The position numbers and the translations under genes are program-made. Below are positions 45,031-56,489 of a stretch of DNA of 64,000 nucleotides, in pieces; the first letter of the stretch is position 1; each line of letters starts with the position of its first letter. Source of the stretch: Gymnopus androsaceus JB14 (lineage: Eukaryota; Basidiomycota; Agaricomycetes; Agaricales; Omphalotaceae); contig ML769717.1 of the NCBI GenBank assembly GCA_009733575.1, positions 397 through 64,396 on the forward strand, read 5' to 3'. The notes beneath the pieces were generated by a model. The model saw nothing but the letters and a program-made list of their open reading frames with translations, had not been told where the DNA came from and made no database searches.

Positions 45031-46615
45031 GAATCCATATCCAAAGGGTGCCAGAGGTCCTAGCCGTATGGATTCCAGGCAGGGCGTATGGATTCCAGGG
45101 CCCTGGATTTCCTGTGGATTTTGATCATATTAGTTACTGGATTGTTACACTTTGGACTATCTAACTAGTTACTTTTCCTGGTAGACTGGAATGCCCTCGT
45201 AAACGTCTCCTCCCTAAACCTCCTCTTGATATTGTTCAACACCTCGGCATGCGCAGGGTCATTCTCGTCCAAGACGTTTTTGAGCTGCAAGTAGGCCAGG
45301 TCAAGCCTGTTGCAAAAGTGTTGTGCAAAGATCCAGCCGCAGTCTAACGAGATAAAATTGTCAGCACAGCGATATGCAAAGAAGAGAGAAGGGATTCTCA
45401 CAAGCGTACATAGCTTCCTGGACAGCATGCGTACCTGGGGCCTTTGGGAGGAAGAATGGGGTTTCGGGAAGACAGAACAGAAGCGAAGCCTCCTTCATGA
45501 CCTGGAAGATGGAGTGTTCGATCGGCGGGGCGTTGGAGTTTGGAACGGCGTTGAGGTACAAAGAGATGATGGTGATGCCGTTAGAGAACTGTTCCACGTA
45601 TTTGCGAGCAGAATAAAGAGAGTAAAAGTGGTAGAGGTTGGAGAGGGCACTGGTATTGAGGTTAGTAGATGGAGATAGGTGGACAATGACGCGTACGTAC
45701 CTAAACAAGGTGGTAGTTCCGCCCATCTTGTATCCGATAACCTCTCGAGCCTTCGACTTCGAAAACCTCCATGACGGGACCGTACCGTTGCTCAGCGCTC
45801 CACATGATCTAGAATTGCTAAACGAGGGAGCGAACGATGCTCTTTCATACCTTTTCTCGTTGGCCTTTTCCAAGAAGGACTTGTCAGACACGGTCCTGCC
45901 CTCTGTGTCCTTTATGGCAGGGCTGTCTGAAAGACCCTTGTTGATGAGATAGCATTTGAGCTGCTTCTCACTGAGAAGCAGTCGCGGAGATGGACCCAGT
46001 GGCACAGAAGTCTCGAGTCTGCTTGGGCTTTGAGTTATCGAGGAACAAGGTGTCAATTCTAGATTCAAGTTGAGAAACATTGGAAATGCTGTATAGAACC
46101 TGGGCTCACCTCGACTCGCACGTAGCGCCAGGGCCCTCGGTAGTAGTGATACCAGGGGGACTGGTATGAATAAAAGTCGCGCCATTTCCGTTCTCTTCAA
46201 TCTTCTCGAGATCGATAACAAGCTTGCTCGGATCGTGTTTCGTATACGCGAGCATTTTTGGTGCCAAATAGCGGTCACAGATGACTGCTTGAGAATTGTC
46301 GCTGAAATAAGTGTCGTCAATGCCAAGATTCTTGTAAAACCAGTTGCCTTCGTTGGCCACTAGTTCTTGTGGAATAAAGCCCTACAAAATACAATAAATT
46401 TTAATCGAGATTTGATCCAGTCTACAACTCACCTTTGCTGCGAATTCCTGTTGAACAAGTCACCGGACGTCATGTGAGAGTAAAAGTGAAAGAAGCTGCC
46501 ATTTGAAGTTGTCCCTCTACGGAATTCTTCAGGTTCTCGTCGAAAACAACCAACGAAAGAATTTCGTTACCAGTTTGCTCCAAAAACATCACTATATTTT
46601 CCCTCAAACAATGGT

Positions 46616-47134
46616 GCGTGTCCACCCATAAATCAAGTTCCAGTCGAAGCTTGCCGGTAGAACATTTGTGTAGGTCATACTCGCACTAATGATTGCTCGT
46701 TCGCAAAGAACGATTTTCCTTCTTATCATTCTTCCTTTACATACCTCCCGGTTGCTCGTTCCCTCCCAACTACCTGCAGCAAACCCATGACATCTGTGCG
46801 TGCTGCTCCTGCTCCTTATACGGTCGTCGCTGTTGTGGTCCACTCATGCTCCTTTAGTTCTGTTCCCTTGCGGCAGTCTTTTACCGGCGTGGGCGAATAT
46901 CAACATGGCAGTACCTCCTGAGAGAATGTTCAGCTAACTCTCACCGATAAGATCTTGGACCTGGCTAGCATATGAGAAAGACATATGGAGGGGGGTCAAT
47001 TGCGGTATGATTTCGGTATAGATAGCTTGCAGCGCGGCGTCTTCTTCACCTGACTTTGGATGGGTTTATAAACTCAATTTGTAGTAGACTGTTACCCAGG
47101 TTCATCGCCCTCTTTCCCCCTCAGCATCGCGATC
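46616..47134. other. Intergenic; promoter side of the S53 copy
   Basis: No frame with recognisable domain. It separates the divergent GDH2 (minus) and S53 (plus) copies, so it would hold both promoters. Confidence 0.4.
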
Positions 47135-49277
47135 ATGGCTCTCTGCAAGCTCCTGACTCTCCTCTCAATCATAGCTATGGCTTCTGCAGGTATGGTTGTA
47201 CACGAAAGCCGTACATCTGCTCCAGCTGGATTCGTCAGCCAAGGTGTTGCACCTGCTAATGATATGCTCACCCTTCGTGTTGCTTTGACGTCCAACAATA
47301 TCGCCGGTCTGGAGGAAAAACTGATGTCCCTTTCTACGCCAGGGAGTCCTGAGTTCAGACAGTGGTTGTCAATGGAGGAGGTTCATTAATTTGTCTAACC
47401 ATTTGCACGTATACATGGCTGACGAGATATATAAATTTTGAAGGTCAAATCCTTTGTCCAACCTTCTTCGGAGACGGTTTCTGCCTTTTCTGCCTTCGCA
47501 TCTGCGAACGGTCTCGAGCCCACCGTGATCTCTCCCAACGGTGATTGGGTATCTATCACGCTCCCAGTCTCACAGGCAAACCAGCTCTTTGCTACCCAGT
47601 TTGAAGTATTCACGCACCCTGATATGTCGAATACGATCACGCGTACACTCTCCGTCTCTCTGCCGTCCGAGCTGGTTGGACACATCGATGTAATCCATCC
47701 CACTACCCAGTTTATAGGGCCCAATACTCGCCTAGCTCCTGCCAGCTCCATCAGCCTTGACAGACGTGCCGTCGCCGCATCCTGCAACTCAAGCCTTCCA
47801 AGTGGTATCGTGACTCCGACATGTTTACAAGAGCTCTATGGGATCCCAGCGACCCCAGCTACGGAAAAGACCAATTCCCTCCTCGTTACTGCCTATGAAG
47901 ACGAATTTGCACAGACTGCGGACCTTTCGGTTCGTGATTTTGTGAGCTCGTGTGTGAGACCGCTGATAATGACCAATGTGACTAGGAATTCCTCAAACTC
48001 TTGCGTCCCGATATTCCATCCACAACCACATTCACCCTGTTGAGTACAGATGGTGGAATTAATACGCAGAAAGCTAGTGACGCAGGAACCGAGGCGAACT
48101 TGGATATACAGTACACGACGGGTTGGTGCTCTTTGGATTAGATTTTTTGTTGTTTTTGTTTTTTGCTGAGCCCCAAATCAGGTGTTGCGACAGAAGTCCC
48201 CATTCGAGTTCTTATCAGTCGGTGGGGATGACTTTGGCACGTCCTTGCTGGACACCACTACTTTCCTCGACGGCGTTGCCACACCACCTTCAGTCATGAC
48301 AACATCTTACGCCGATAATGAAGCAGACTTTGGAATCAGCATGGCAACGTTGGTCTTTCAGCTGTCTGCTTTTTTAATATATTTAAATTTCTTCTTTTCC
48401 ACAGCAAGATATGTAACGGCTACATGGCGCTGGGTTCACCGGGGTATATCTGTGATGTTTGCATCGGGCGATGTCAGTTCATGCGTTGATTCTTTCCTCC
48501 TCTGACTTTACATTTACATACATTTAGGGTGGTGTACGCGGAGGCCACGATTCTCTCTCCGTCTGCGATGACAACACATTCATGCCCGTGTTCCCTGGTA
48601 CATGTCCTTTTGTAACAGCCGTAGGATCTACACAGGGCTTCGGACCTGAGAAAGCTATCAACTTCACTGGCGGCGGGTTTTCCAACTTCTTCCCGCTCCG
48701 TCCTACCAGACCGCTGCAGTCGCCAGTTTCCTCAAGACCATCCCATCCGACTTTGCAGGGACCTTCAACAAATCTGGACGGGCCTACCCTGATGCATCTG
48801 TGCAAGGCATGTCGACCATTTTCTTTTCTTACAGGGTTTTCACCCTCTGTGCAAGGCTGGAATTTTGAGATCGTATCTGGCGGAGAAGTAGGTCTTGTTG
48901 GAGGCACTAGCGCATCGTCACCTACGTTCGCTGCAATAATTGCCCTGATCAACGACCGGCTCATTGCTGCAGGAAAACCTGTTCTCGGATTCCTGAATCC
49001 GTTCATCTATTCCACAGCGTCGACGGCATTCACTGATATTACTATTGGGCACAACTCAGGTTTTGTTTGTCCAGCCTCGTCGGTGAGTTTCAGTTCTTGA
49101 ATTATTTCTACAAGTATATTGACCTTTGACTAGGTGGCTTTCGACGCAGCGGTTGGGTGGGATGCACTGAGTAAGTTTTTGAAGCGCTTCTTGCAAGATT
49201 TACTGACAAGATTGACTTGATTAGCTGGTTTTGGCACACCCATATTTTCCGAAATCCTGGCCGCTGCGATGGCATAA
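47135..49277 (+). pseudogene. Peptidase S53 (sedolisin), near full length with frameshifts
   Basis: Starts with a signal peptide (LLTLLSIIAMASAG), then the Pro-kumamolisin propeptide (TLRVALTSNNIAGLEEKL, SPEFRQWLSMEE) spliced to VKSFVQPSSETVSAF. The catalytic domain shows TEANLDIQYTTG (Glu and Asp), SYADNEADFG, FASGD spliced to GGVRGGHDS (oxyanion Asp) and GGTSASSPTFAAI (Ser), ending GFGTPIFSEILAAAMA. It would be a secreted acid peptidase. Defects: an extra C near 48200 before FEFLSVGGDD, an extra G near 48440 before ISVMFASGD, loss of a C near 48690 in the FFPAPSYQ region, and an aberrant duplicated segment at 48806-48858. It parallels the fragment at 18029-18821. Confidence 0.85.
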
Positions 49278-49925
49278 CGGATTGACGCGACAGTCTGAAA
49301 TATTTCGGTTGTTAGAATAAAATCTGGTATAAAAATGTTGTGGAATCCTAGCTCCTCCACACCAATCCCATAACTGTTGGATTAGCGAACGCAACTTGTG
49401 TCCCATGATACACTCTGACCTCAGTAAAAAGTGTATTTTAGTCTGATCTTAATTCACTTAGATTCAGACAATTTGAACGCATTTACTGCGAAGCCACCAC
49501 CGGCAGCTGGATTGTGACCATGTCGTTTGACATGATTGACCATAGATAATGGATGGCAGAACCTGATATTTAATGGAAAGTTAACGAACGAGAAGGCTCG
49601 CTCCAGCCTGAGCGAAACAAGGCAAATCGCGCAAATGACTCGCATCCTCTCCTTGAGCGCAAAAAGAAGAATATTTGGATAGATAGAGCCAGGGTACGTT
49701 ATGGCCACAATGAGGCACAGAAATTTTTTGTTAGAAACAGTGTATCCTTTAAATGAAATACCAGTTATGTATCTATGCCTTTCAAGCAACCTGGTCCAAA
49801 GATCCACTAGTCTCTCCAAGGCTGAAGATCAACTTTGAGCTTGGGCGATCCCTTCAAAAATGGAAGTTTCCAACCAAGTATCTCAGTCGGTATTAATAGC
49901 TGGTGCGACCCCTTCACCACAATAG
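49278..49925. other. 3' flank between S53 and the F-box gene
   Basis: A 121-codon minus frame (49454-49819) has no recognised domain. The sequence is shared with the fragment at 27190-27660, so it belongs to the duplicated block. It may be an eroded C-terminal extension of the F-box gene. Confidence 0.4.
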
Positions 49926-51129
49926 TCACCAGCCGAGTGGAGCAAACACTGGCTGTGCAAACAACCGATTGAGGACAGCATATTGGTCCCATTCCCACTC
50001 CCATTGATCAGGATCAGACTCGTCGAAGTCGATATTTATGACCAGAGTAAAATGGCGTAAGGGGTGTGTATGCCCATCCAGATTCAGAAGAGGTTCAAAG
50101 AACGACCGAATCCAAGGAATGAGGATGTCTGTTCCAGCTCGGGATTTGCAGATATCCAGCACAAAACTATCCAAATTCGGTATGTGTCCAAGATGAATGA
50201 GACCCGAGTCTAGAAAAGGAAGGTTATGGAATCACTTGACGGCATAGACAGGTAAGCACACCTCCAAGTCCATTTTGGTATTCCAGCTCCAACTTTGTAA
50301 GACTAAAACCAGCATGCCGGACTATGAAAGCTACGGACTGGTAAATCGTTGTCGGGTTCCGACCAAAGATACGCATACGCAAAAATCGCAGATATCGAAT
50401 CGCAATTGGGCACAATTCTTCTTTGAACCAAGGAGTGAAGGTATCAGTATCGTCGGTCGCAAATTCGTCAAGTTTTATTGACCGAGGGATAGCGAAATCC
50501 GAAGCGGTTGGCTCATTCCTTCTACCACAATTCAGAAGCCTGATTGTCAACGCCTTCAAGTACGTCGCATGGCTCAACAGAGAAGCCAGGTCGGCAAATG
50601 TGTGGAAGGAACACCCAGTGATTGCGATTCGAGTGAGGGAATGAGCTTGGAACGCGTCAGACAGTGCCGTTCTGAGTAAAGGATACAGTATTGGCCAGTA
50701 GACATAGTCGAGTTCTATCGTCTCCACTTTAGATAGTCGCTGGATAACTCCTTCAGCAATCCGAGCATGAAGCATTTCTTTTTCCGGCCCTTCTACATTA
50801 TTGAAGCTCCACAAGTTCAGAAGCCGAACACTGGATGCTAGGTGCGGTTTCTCATCGAATATCGCAATGAGCCGCTCTGTTTTGACTAGAGAGTCTGCAT
50901 GGCCATTCAGCCCGAGCTTTTCGAAAATGCGACGCTGAGAGGGGAGAACCCAAGCTTTTTCAACAAGAGAACAGTTTGAGAGAGCAATTTTATTGCAGGA
51001 AAGGTTGTCGAGGATACAATCTATGAGCTCGTTGGGCAGAGATTCCACTGCCATTTGATGTCGGAAGCAAGAACGATTTGGGCGCTTGAAGGTGTTAGGG
51101 AGCGCTTTGGCCTTTGTCATCAAGAACAT
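49926..51129 (-). CDS. F-box protein
   Basis: Two exons, 51129-50262 and 50209-49926, with a GT/AG intron; about 383 codons, no internal stop. An F-box sits at about residues 28-70 (SLPNELIDCILDNLS, LSNCSLVEKAWVLPSQRRIF). The rest is an LRR-like C-terminal region of the kind found in expanded agaricomycete F-box families (ATYLKALTIRLL, IAIRYLRFLRMRIFG, GHIPNLDSFVLDI). F-box proteins bind Skp1 and select substrates for SCF ubiquitin ligases. The ATG at 51129 is used; a second at 51051, just before AVESLPNEL, is equally plausible. This is the only F-box copy here that looks intact. Confidence 0.8.
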
Positions 51130-51419
51130 TCACAATTGCAGCGTACAAACATCTCACGAATAGCTTCCCAACAGTCAGTAGTAAAGAAGGAGTATCCCAT
51201 GTCCATTCAGAATCTCAGTCATTATAAAGTATAATATCTGTATGTATGTTCCACTACACCCATTGAACATTCATTCCCATTCGATTTTTATACGACTACT
51301 GTGCGCCCCGCCCGCTCCTACTTTACTTGGAAAGATCCCTAGCGAAATGGAAAAAGTCTACACTCGAAGCGTTAACGCCGTATTTATAAATCTAAAAAAA
51401 CAATATCACATCAGTAAAC
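51130..51419. other. Intergenic between F-box and GDH2 copy C
   Basis: Nothing coding recognised. The stretch near 51345-51400 (GAAAAAGTCTAC, GCGTTAACGCC) is shared with 19240-19290, extending the duplication between the two blocks. Confidence 0.5.
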
Positions 51420-54060
51420 ACTAATTCGTTCACAAAAAGATCACTCACAAAATGCGACGCAACCCAACTAGAGAACAATGCCCTCTGATACGCCTCCGGC
51501 AACCGCTTCAACAACGTCTCCAACCCAACCTTCTCAACCAACGCCTTGGGTATCGCCCTCCTTATCACCCCATTCCCTCGGAACATACTCAAACAGATCC
51601 GAACTCTCCAATTCAGCCTGGAGGTTGTTCAACGTCGACGACAGCTCATCCGAGAAGGTCGTGCGCGGTTTGGCTCCCTGCAAAGGCGTGTGCTCTTTCC
51701 ACAGGCAGTGGAATTCAGCAGCAGCGTTTTTGGTGATCTTTTCTTGGATATCCTTGACGTAGCTCTGGTAGAAATCGGAAGGTTTGCCGTCTTTGAAGAT
51801 CATCAAGTCGACATATTCTTGCGTTGAAAGAGCGAGACCGGCTAGGACTTCCAGGGAAGAACTCGTTACACCACCTGAACAAACGCGCATGAATGAATAA
51901 GTTTTTGCAACTCGAGAGGAGAAACGAAACCAACTAACCCTTGTTGGTACTCGAATCTTTGAACACATACCGTCCACCACAAGGAACGAACAAGTCGGCT
52001 TTAAACCTCAAATGAGCACCAATACGGAAATCAGTTCCATCGAGAACGATCTCGCCCGCTGCCCATAGCATATCAGCCTTTGCTCCTAAAAGGAAACACT
52101 TGAACAACGTACAAGGCAACTTGATATCCTGCTCCTCAATCTTCACCAAATACCCATCCTTGCTCAACCTCGTCCTATCAAAGTGCGCGATGGTCAAACG
52201 CTTTTTCGCCAGACGAACGAGTTCTTCGCGATCGAGTCCAGTGGGGTCAGCAAGGACACCGATGATGGCAACAGTTTTGTCGGAGCTGAGTAGGATTTCG
52301 TCTATAAGAGAGATAAACTTTAGCTCGGGGTAACAAGCCAAAGAAGAACATATACTTACTCGATCCAAGATCCCCATCCGGTCCACTCGTCTGCACTTTT
52401 GTAATCTTCTTCTCCTTCAGCCCCAACTGCTTATAGATACCCAACACATACTGCCTGATACTCAGCGAAGTCATACCATACGTGTCGTGCGGGACTCCAC
52501 CGAGTGTCTCGGCACTCTTTCCAGTGGTGAAGGACTTGCACCATGTCTCGGCGCCTCGGTCGCGGGCGTGGAGAGCAGCCCAGTCCATTATATCCGCTGT
52601 ACCTTCTGCATAACAGACATGAGCAGAAGGCGAGAGCAGGGAACAAAAGTATCGACGAACCATCAGGACCAAAGAACAACAACTCTGGCTTTTCGTACAA
52701 GTCGACCAGCGTCTCCTTGATTCCAGGTGTTTTACCTGGGATTAGCAGGTCGACGATCGCCTATAATAACGTAGATTAGTGAGTGGAGCACATATAGATA
52801 AGCGAGTACACATACATCAACATATTTCTCAAAACACAACCTCGGCGTAGCCCCGATCGAAGGCAATATCGTACCCTTGGCACCCCCCTCCGGAACATCT
52901 TTATTCTTCAACGACTGGGTCGAAGCCAGGTTGTAATTTTCGTCAAACCTAAACACGTCGTCGTCGTCAGTGTATGTACATCCAAAGAGAGAGAGAGAGC
53001 GAGACACCTACAGCATCCTCTGATTAATCGAATACATCTCCTTATTCCTACTCATCACAATCCTAATCCCTCCCCTCGCCACATCCTTAAACCTGAAATG
53101 GAACTCTCTAGACTCATTCCCAATAACGAAAAACATCGCAAATGGCTTTTTTGGATATTCGACCTCGGGTAAAAACCCGGATCCAAGCAAAATGATAAAG
53201 CGACCTTTGTAGGTTGGTAGAAATTGGTTTTGAGGTATGTGTTTATTGAATATTAGGAAGGATTCGAGGACTTGGAGGGAGTGTTTGTTGGGTACCGTGC
53301 GGCGGATTTTGTCGTAGAGCTCCTCGTCGGAGAGGGGTTGGATAGTTTGAAGGCATTGATAAGAGAGGGCGGGCCTGGATAGCACACCGGTTAGAGATAC
53401 ACATTGAATAAAAGAATGTATACATACATCGATTCGGTTGCATGGTCAGATGCGGAGTAATGAACCATGGCAAAGTTGGCATTCGAATCTGCAAAGACAA
53501 TAAATACCTGTATGATGACAGAATACTAGCAGACTTACCAGCTCCGAATGAGTATGAACAACCTGCTCATACTTTCCCTCGTAAAGGTCTCCTCCCTAAA
53601 CTTCCTCTTGATATTATTCAACACATTGGCATGCGCAGGGTCGCTCTCGTCCAAGACGTATTTGAGCTGCAAGTAGACCGGGCGGAGCCTAACTGCAAAA
53701 GCGTTGCGCAAAGATCTCGTAGCCTCCTGGACAGCATGTGTAACGAACGCCTTTGGGAGGAAGAACGGGGCTGTCGGGAACACAGGACAGACGTGAAGCC
53801 TCCAAGGCCTGGAAGATGGAGTGTTCGAGAACTGTTCCACGTATTTGAGAGGTAGAGGTTGAAGAGGGCACTAAGTATAGAGGTTAGTGGCTAGGGATAC
53901 GTTGAAGGCAACGCGTACCTAGAGAAGGATGTAGTTCCGCCCATCTTGTATCCGATAACAAGACGTCTCTCTCTCTCGCTATCCTCCACGGCGGATCCTT
54001 ACCGTTGTTCAACGTCCCACATGACCTAGAATTGGCTGAGTTGTTGAATGAGCCAGCAAG
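51420..54060 (-). pseudogene. GDH2: NAD-specific glutamate dehydrogenase copy C
   Basis: Minus strand, with the longest continuous GDH sequence here: N-domain remnants (FREETFTRESM near 53580), then RDVARGGIRIVMSRN, FDENYNLASTQ, EGGAKGTILP, LVDLYEKPELLFFGPDG, EGTADIMDWAALHARDRGAETW, SFTTGKSAETLGG, GPDGDLGSS, LDREELVRLAKKRL, EQDIKLPCTLFK and the C-terminus (LVEKVGLETLLKRLPEAYQ). A one-base loss after TRES (about 53560) shifts the frame. The region 53880-54060 keeps only scraps of the N-domain and the first several hundred residues are absent. Introns between core exons look normal, so decay is moderate. Function as in copy B. Confidence 0.85.
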
Positions 54061-55313
54061 CGATGTACCAGGAGGAATCTGCGCCGAACTTGGACCAAAC
54101 CCAAACGAAGAAGAAGGCGCGGATGCTGAAGCTACTGAGATACGAGTGATACATTGCCATCCCATGCCCAAAGGACTGGCTGAAAGACGAGTTGGATATG
54201 GTAGCGAAAAAAAAAAGAAACAGCAACGCACCCTCCATGCCAGGAAATAGTATAAACACAGAATGAGACATAGAATATAGATTTACATACTCATGCTGGA
54301 TAGGCAAACGCGACGTTAGGAAATAATGAATACCAAAGAATAAACACATACATTCAAACTCAACTCGACTCTGTAGCTGCCTTTGGTTTGGACGTTCAGA
54401 TCAGGAAAGATGAAAAACCAGCGTTTTCGTTGTTTGAATGCGATTTTTGAGGTGAAAGAAGGAAGAAACCACAGAAAGCGTAACATCCGTATGTTATGGT
54501 TCCAGAAGAGTAAGCTGCAGTGTCACGCCGAAAATGGACAAATTTCTGCCGAGCAGAAAAGCGTGCTGATATGCGACTATTCAGTCGACCTTTCTGTACC
54601 GTAGATAAATTGAATGATATTTTACATTTAAACAACATCAAAGCATGATTAAAAGATCTTAAATCAGTACATCAATCGGGTGATAAGAAAGGCTGGCTGA
54701 TTTAAGTCGTATCGAAAGAAGTGAAAATAATACTGATTTAAATTTTTTCAAGATAGAGGAAAGCTGAAATGAAAGTCTTCGTGTCAGTCAGCTATAATAA
54801 CTAGTCGATACATTAAGTATCATTGTAATTGAAGTATTCACCGATACATGATATTTCTACAACCCTTTCGGAGCCCCTGAGAAATGCAATGAATTTCGAT
54901 AATTCAGTATAACTGACAGAACGCTACTGCGTCACGGCGGAGACGCAACCGTGTCTGCATCGGAGACGCGACTGCATCCTGCGTCAAACCATTAAAGACC
55001 ATGCATGCATCACGAGCACACCCAATCCAACACAAGTGATGGGTACCAATATAAGTCTCATTCAAGTGACATCGCTACATTACCTCTCTCCAGCGTTCGA
55101 TAGTTTTAGTACGTTTTGGACCATCAAACATTCGAAAAGTAATAAAGAGTAGAAAATATTAATTATTGACAGATATCTTACTAACTGTATGACGCCAAAC
55201 TAGATACGCCGAACATTTAGAATATATCCGCCGGTCGTCAGGAACCGTTACACCCGTATAAATAAAATACATTCCACCAAATAAATGCTGATAGTAAGTA
55301 ATAGTGTATAGGA
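54061..55313. other. No gene seen; contains one copy of a 33-bp dispersed repeat
   Basis: AT-rich. 55140-55172 (TAATAAAGAGTAGAAAATAT and onward to GACAG) is identical to 61105-61137. Confidence 0.5.
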
Positions 55314-55395
55314 GGGGAGTTAGTAGATAATTACCACCTCCCGAGTTTCGTTTTGAAATCTGGGGAGGTAGTAATTATCCACTACCTCCCCTCCA
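55314..55395. repeat. Hairpin module ending in CACTACCTCCCC
   Basis: Alternating ACCACCTCCC and GGGGAGGTAGT motifs form short hairpins around CGAGTTTCG/AAATCT loops. CACTACCTCCCC at 55380-55391 begins with CACTA and may be the left terminus of the element carrying the transposase at 61168-63980. The same modules recur at 60840-61035. Confidence 0.65.
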
Positions 55396-55963
55396 TGCGC
55401 TTTTTCTGCAATTTATAATACTTATGCTTAATATAGAGAATGTCAAAGCGTTGAATCGCAATAATTTGATGCATGAGGCTTTTTCAATACTAGATGTTCT
55501 CGCACTAAATGAATTGAGAGTATGAGTCATTGTGTGTCCAGGAATGATAGTTGAGACCTGATCGATGATGAAGAGTGGATGAAGAATGTTCTCAGCACTC
55601 TTGAGCTTGAAAGTTGTCTGCCTCTGATCTCTCTCCTGACTCATCTCTTCCCTGCCAACTCATCTCAGTCATATCCTTCCATCTTATTATCACGGTAGCT
55701 TTCCTTGCGTACCATCGACTTCACGCCACACCACTCAGCCAATTTCATCACGCCGAATCCATTGCCTTCCGATTTGCCCCACTTTCACTCTCCAACTCGA
55801 TCTTCCCCTCTTATTCATCGTGGTAGCTTCTGTTTCTTACCGTCTATTCACGCCACACCACTCAAACTTATTCCATTGCCGAGTCCTTTACCTCCGATTC
55901 ATTCCCCTTCCGATTCACCCATTTCTCTCCAACTCCAATCCAACTCGATCCTTACGACCTTCG
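55396..55963. other. No gene seen; pyrimidine-rich 5' flank
   Basis: 55640-55960 is C/T-rich with a CACGCCACACCACTCA motif repeated at about 55722 and 55850, probably upstream sequence of the following gene. Confidence 0.4.
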
Positions 55964-56459
55964 ATGAAGCGCAGCCGCGAATTTCTTAAGCGACGCCTGG
56001 AGGTACTCAAGGCAAGGCCGATATCTGCTGCAGACGGTCCCGGATTCCTGTATCCGTTTTTCGAGACGGATTACATGGTGAAGGTCGGGACAACGGTGAA
56101 TCCTTCGTCAGCGTAAACGAGCAGTGGAACACGGATTGCTACAATCCACTTAGGGTGTGGTACGATCCGATATGCCGTGTCCGAATTCTCATCGCGCGGG
56201 TGAGTTTCTCTTATATCGTATGTCATTTTTTACTTAACGGGCAACAGAGGCGATCGCGCATATCCTATTAGAGATGCGCTGCCTCGATAGACCAAAACGA
56301 GTTTGTTTGACTTGTAAGTGATTTCATTTTGGGTTTCGTTTTTTAACCCAATTATCTCAGGTGGCAAGCGCCATCGCGAAAAATTCACAGTTCAACGGAA
56401 CGCGACAGGAGATTTTGAGACGCGTTCGACGCGTTCTTCTTAGGGCTATTTCGATGTGA
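55964..56459 (+). pseudogene. T5orf172/MUG113-like (GIY-YIG-related) gene, broken
   Basis: Reads MKRSREFLKRRLEVLKARP, then PGFLYPFFETDYMVKVGTT, as in the start of the T5orf172 domain (GxLYxF, KVGxT). After a frameshift near 56110 it continues NEQWNTDCYNPLRVWYDPI, is spliced (intron from 56200, GTGAGT) to AIAHILLEMRCLDRPKRVC and, over a second intron, to GKRHREKF. A second frameshift restores the family-like end VRRVLLRAISM at 56457-56459. Such proteins are multicopy in agaricomycetes; their role is not known, but the fold is related to GIY-YIG nucleases. Confidence 0.5.
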
Positions 56460-56489
56460 ATACGGGTTTAGTTAATATAAATAAAATCA

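Larger units (their letters stand above)
40869..45161. mobile_element. Foldback-like element: perfect long TIRs filled with satellite arrays
   Basis: Ends GATAGTCCAAAGTGTAACAA are perfectly inverted for about 187 bp (40869-41055 against 44975-45161). TA flanks both sides (40867-40868, 45162-45163). Inside the ends, both arms carry the same 53-bp hairpin-forming satellite in opposite orientation (41030-42760 and 44080-45030). The centre has a 43-bp tandem array and short direct repeats. No protein-coding potential is seen apart from repeat-generated frames. Long inverted ends made of tandem repeats are the defining structure of Drosophila foldback (FB) elements. Perfect TIR identity implies recent activity or gene conversion. 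Confidence 0.85.
40837..45193. other. Outer insertion in a GDH2 exon with 7-bp direct flanks
   Basis: Comparison with copy C shows the extra DNA begins after CCCTCGT (40830-40836) and ends before CCCTCGT (45194-45200), an apparent 7-bp target duplication. The extreme ends are imperfect inverted repeats (CACTTCAGGCTGCC left; CATTCCAGTCTACC right, reverse-complemented). Only about 64 bp lies outside the perfect inverted repeats of the inner element. Either a small MITE received the foldback element, or these are the true ends of one element. Confidence 0.55.
39535..46615 (-). pseudogene. GDH2: NAD-specific glutamate dehydrogenase copy B, split by a 4.3-kb insertion
   Basis: Minus strand. The N-terminal part (46615-45200) reads NWFYKNLGIDDTYF, AYTKHDPSKLVIDLEKIEEN, IGYKMGGTTT and PPIEHSIFQVMKEASLLFC. 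After the insertion (45193-40837) the core resumes: RDVARGGIRIVMSRN, FDENYNLASTQSLKNKD, EGGAKGTILP, EGTADMMDWAALHAR, GGVPHDTYGMTSLSIRQYV and QTGGPDGDLGSS, down to about 39535. The C-terminal 170 or so residues are missing. This is the large (about 115-kDa) NAD-GDH class. The insertion lies in an exon after EETFTR. Frames are broken in the N-terminal part too, so the copy is dead. Confidence 0.88.
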
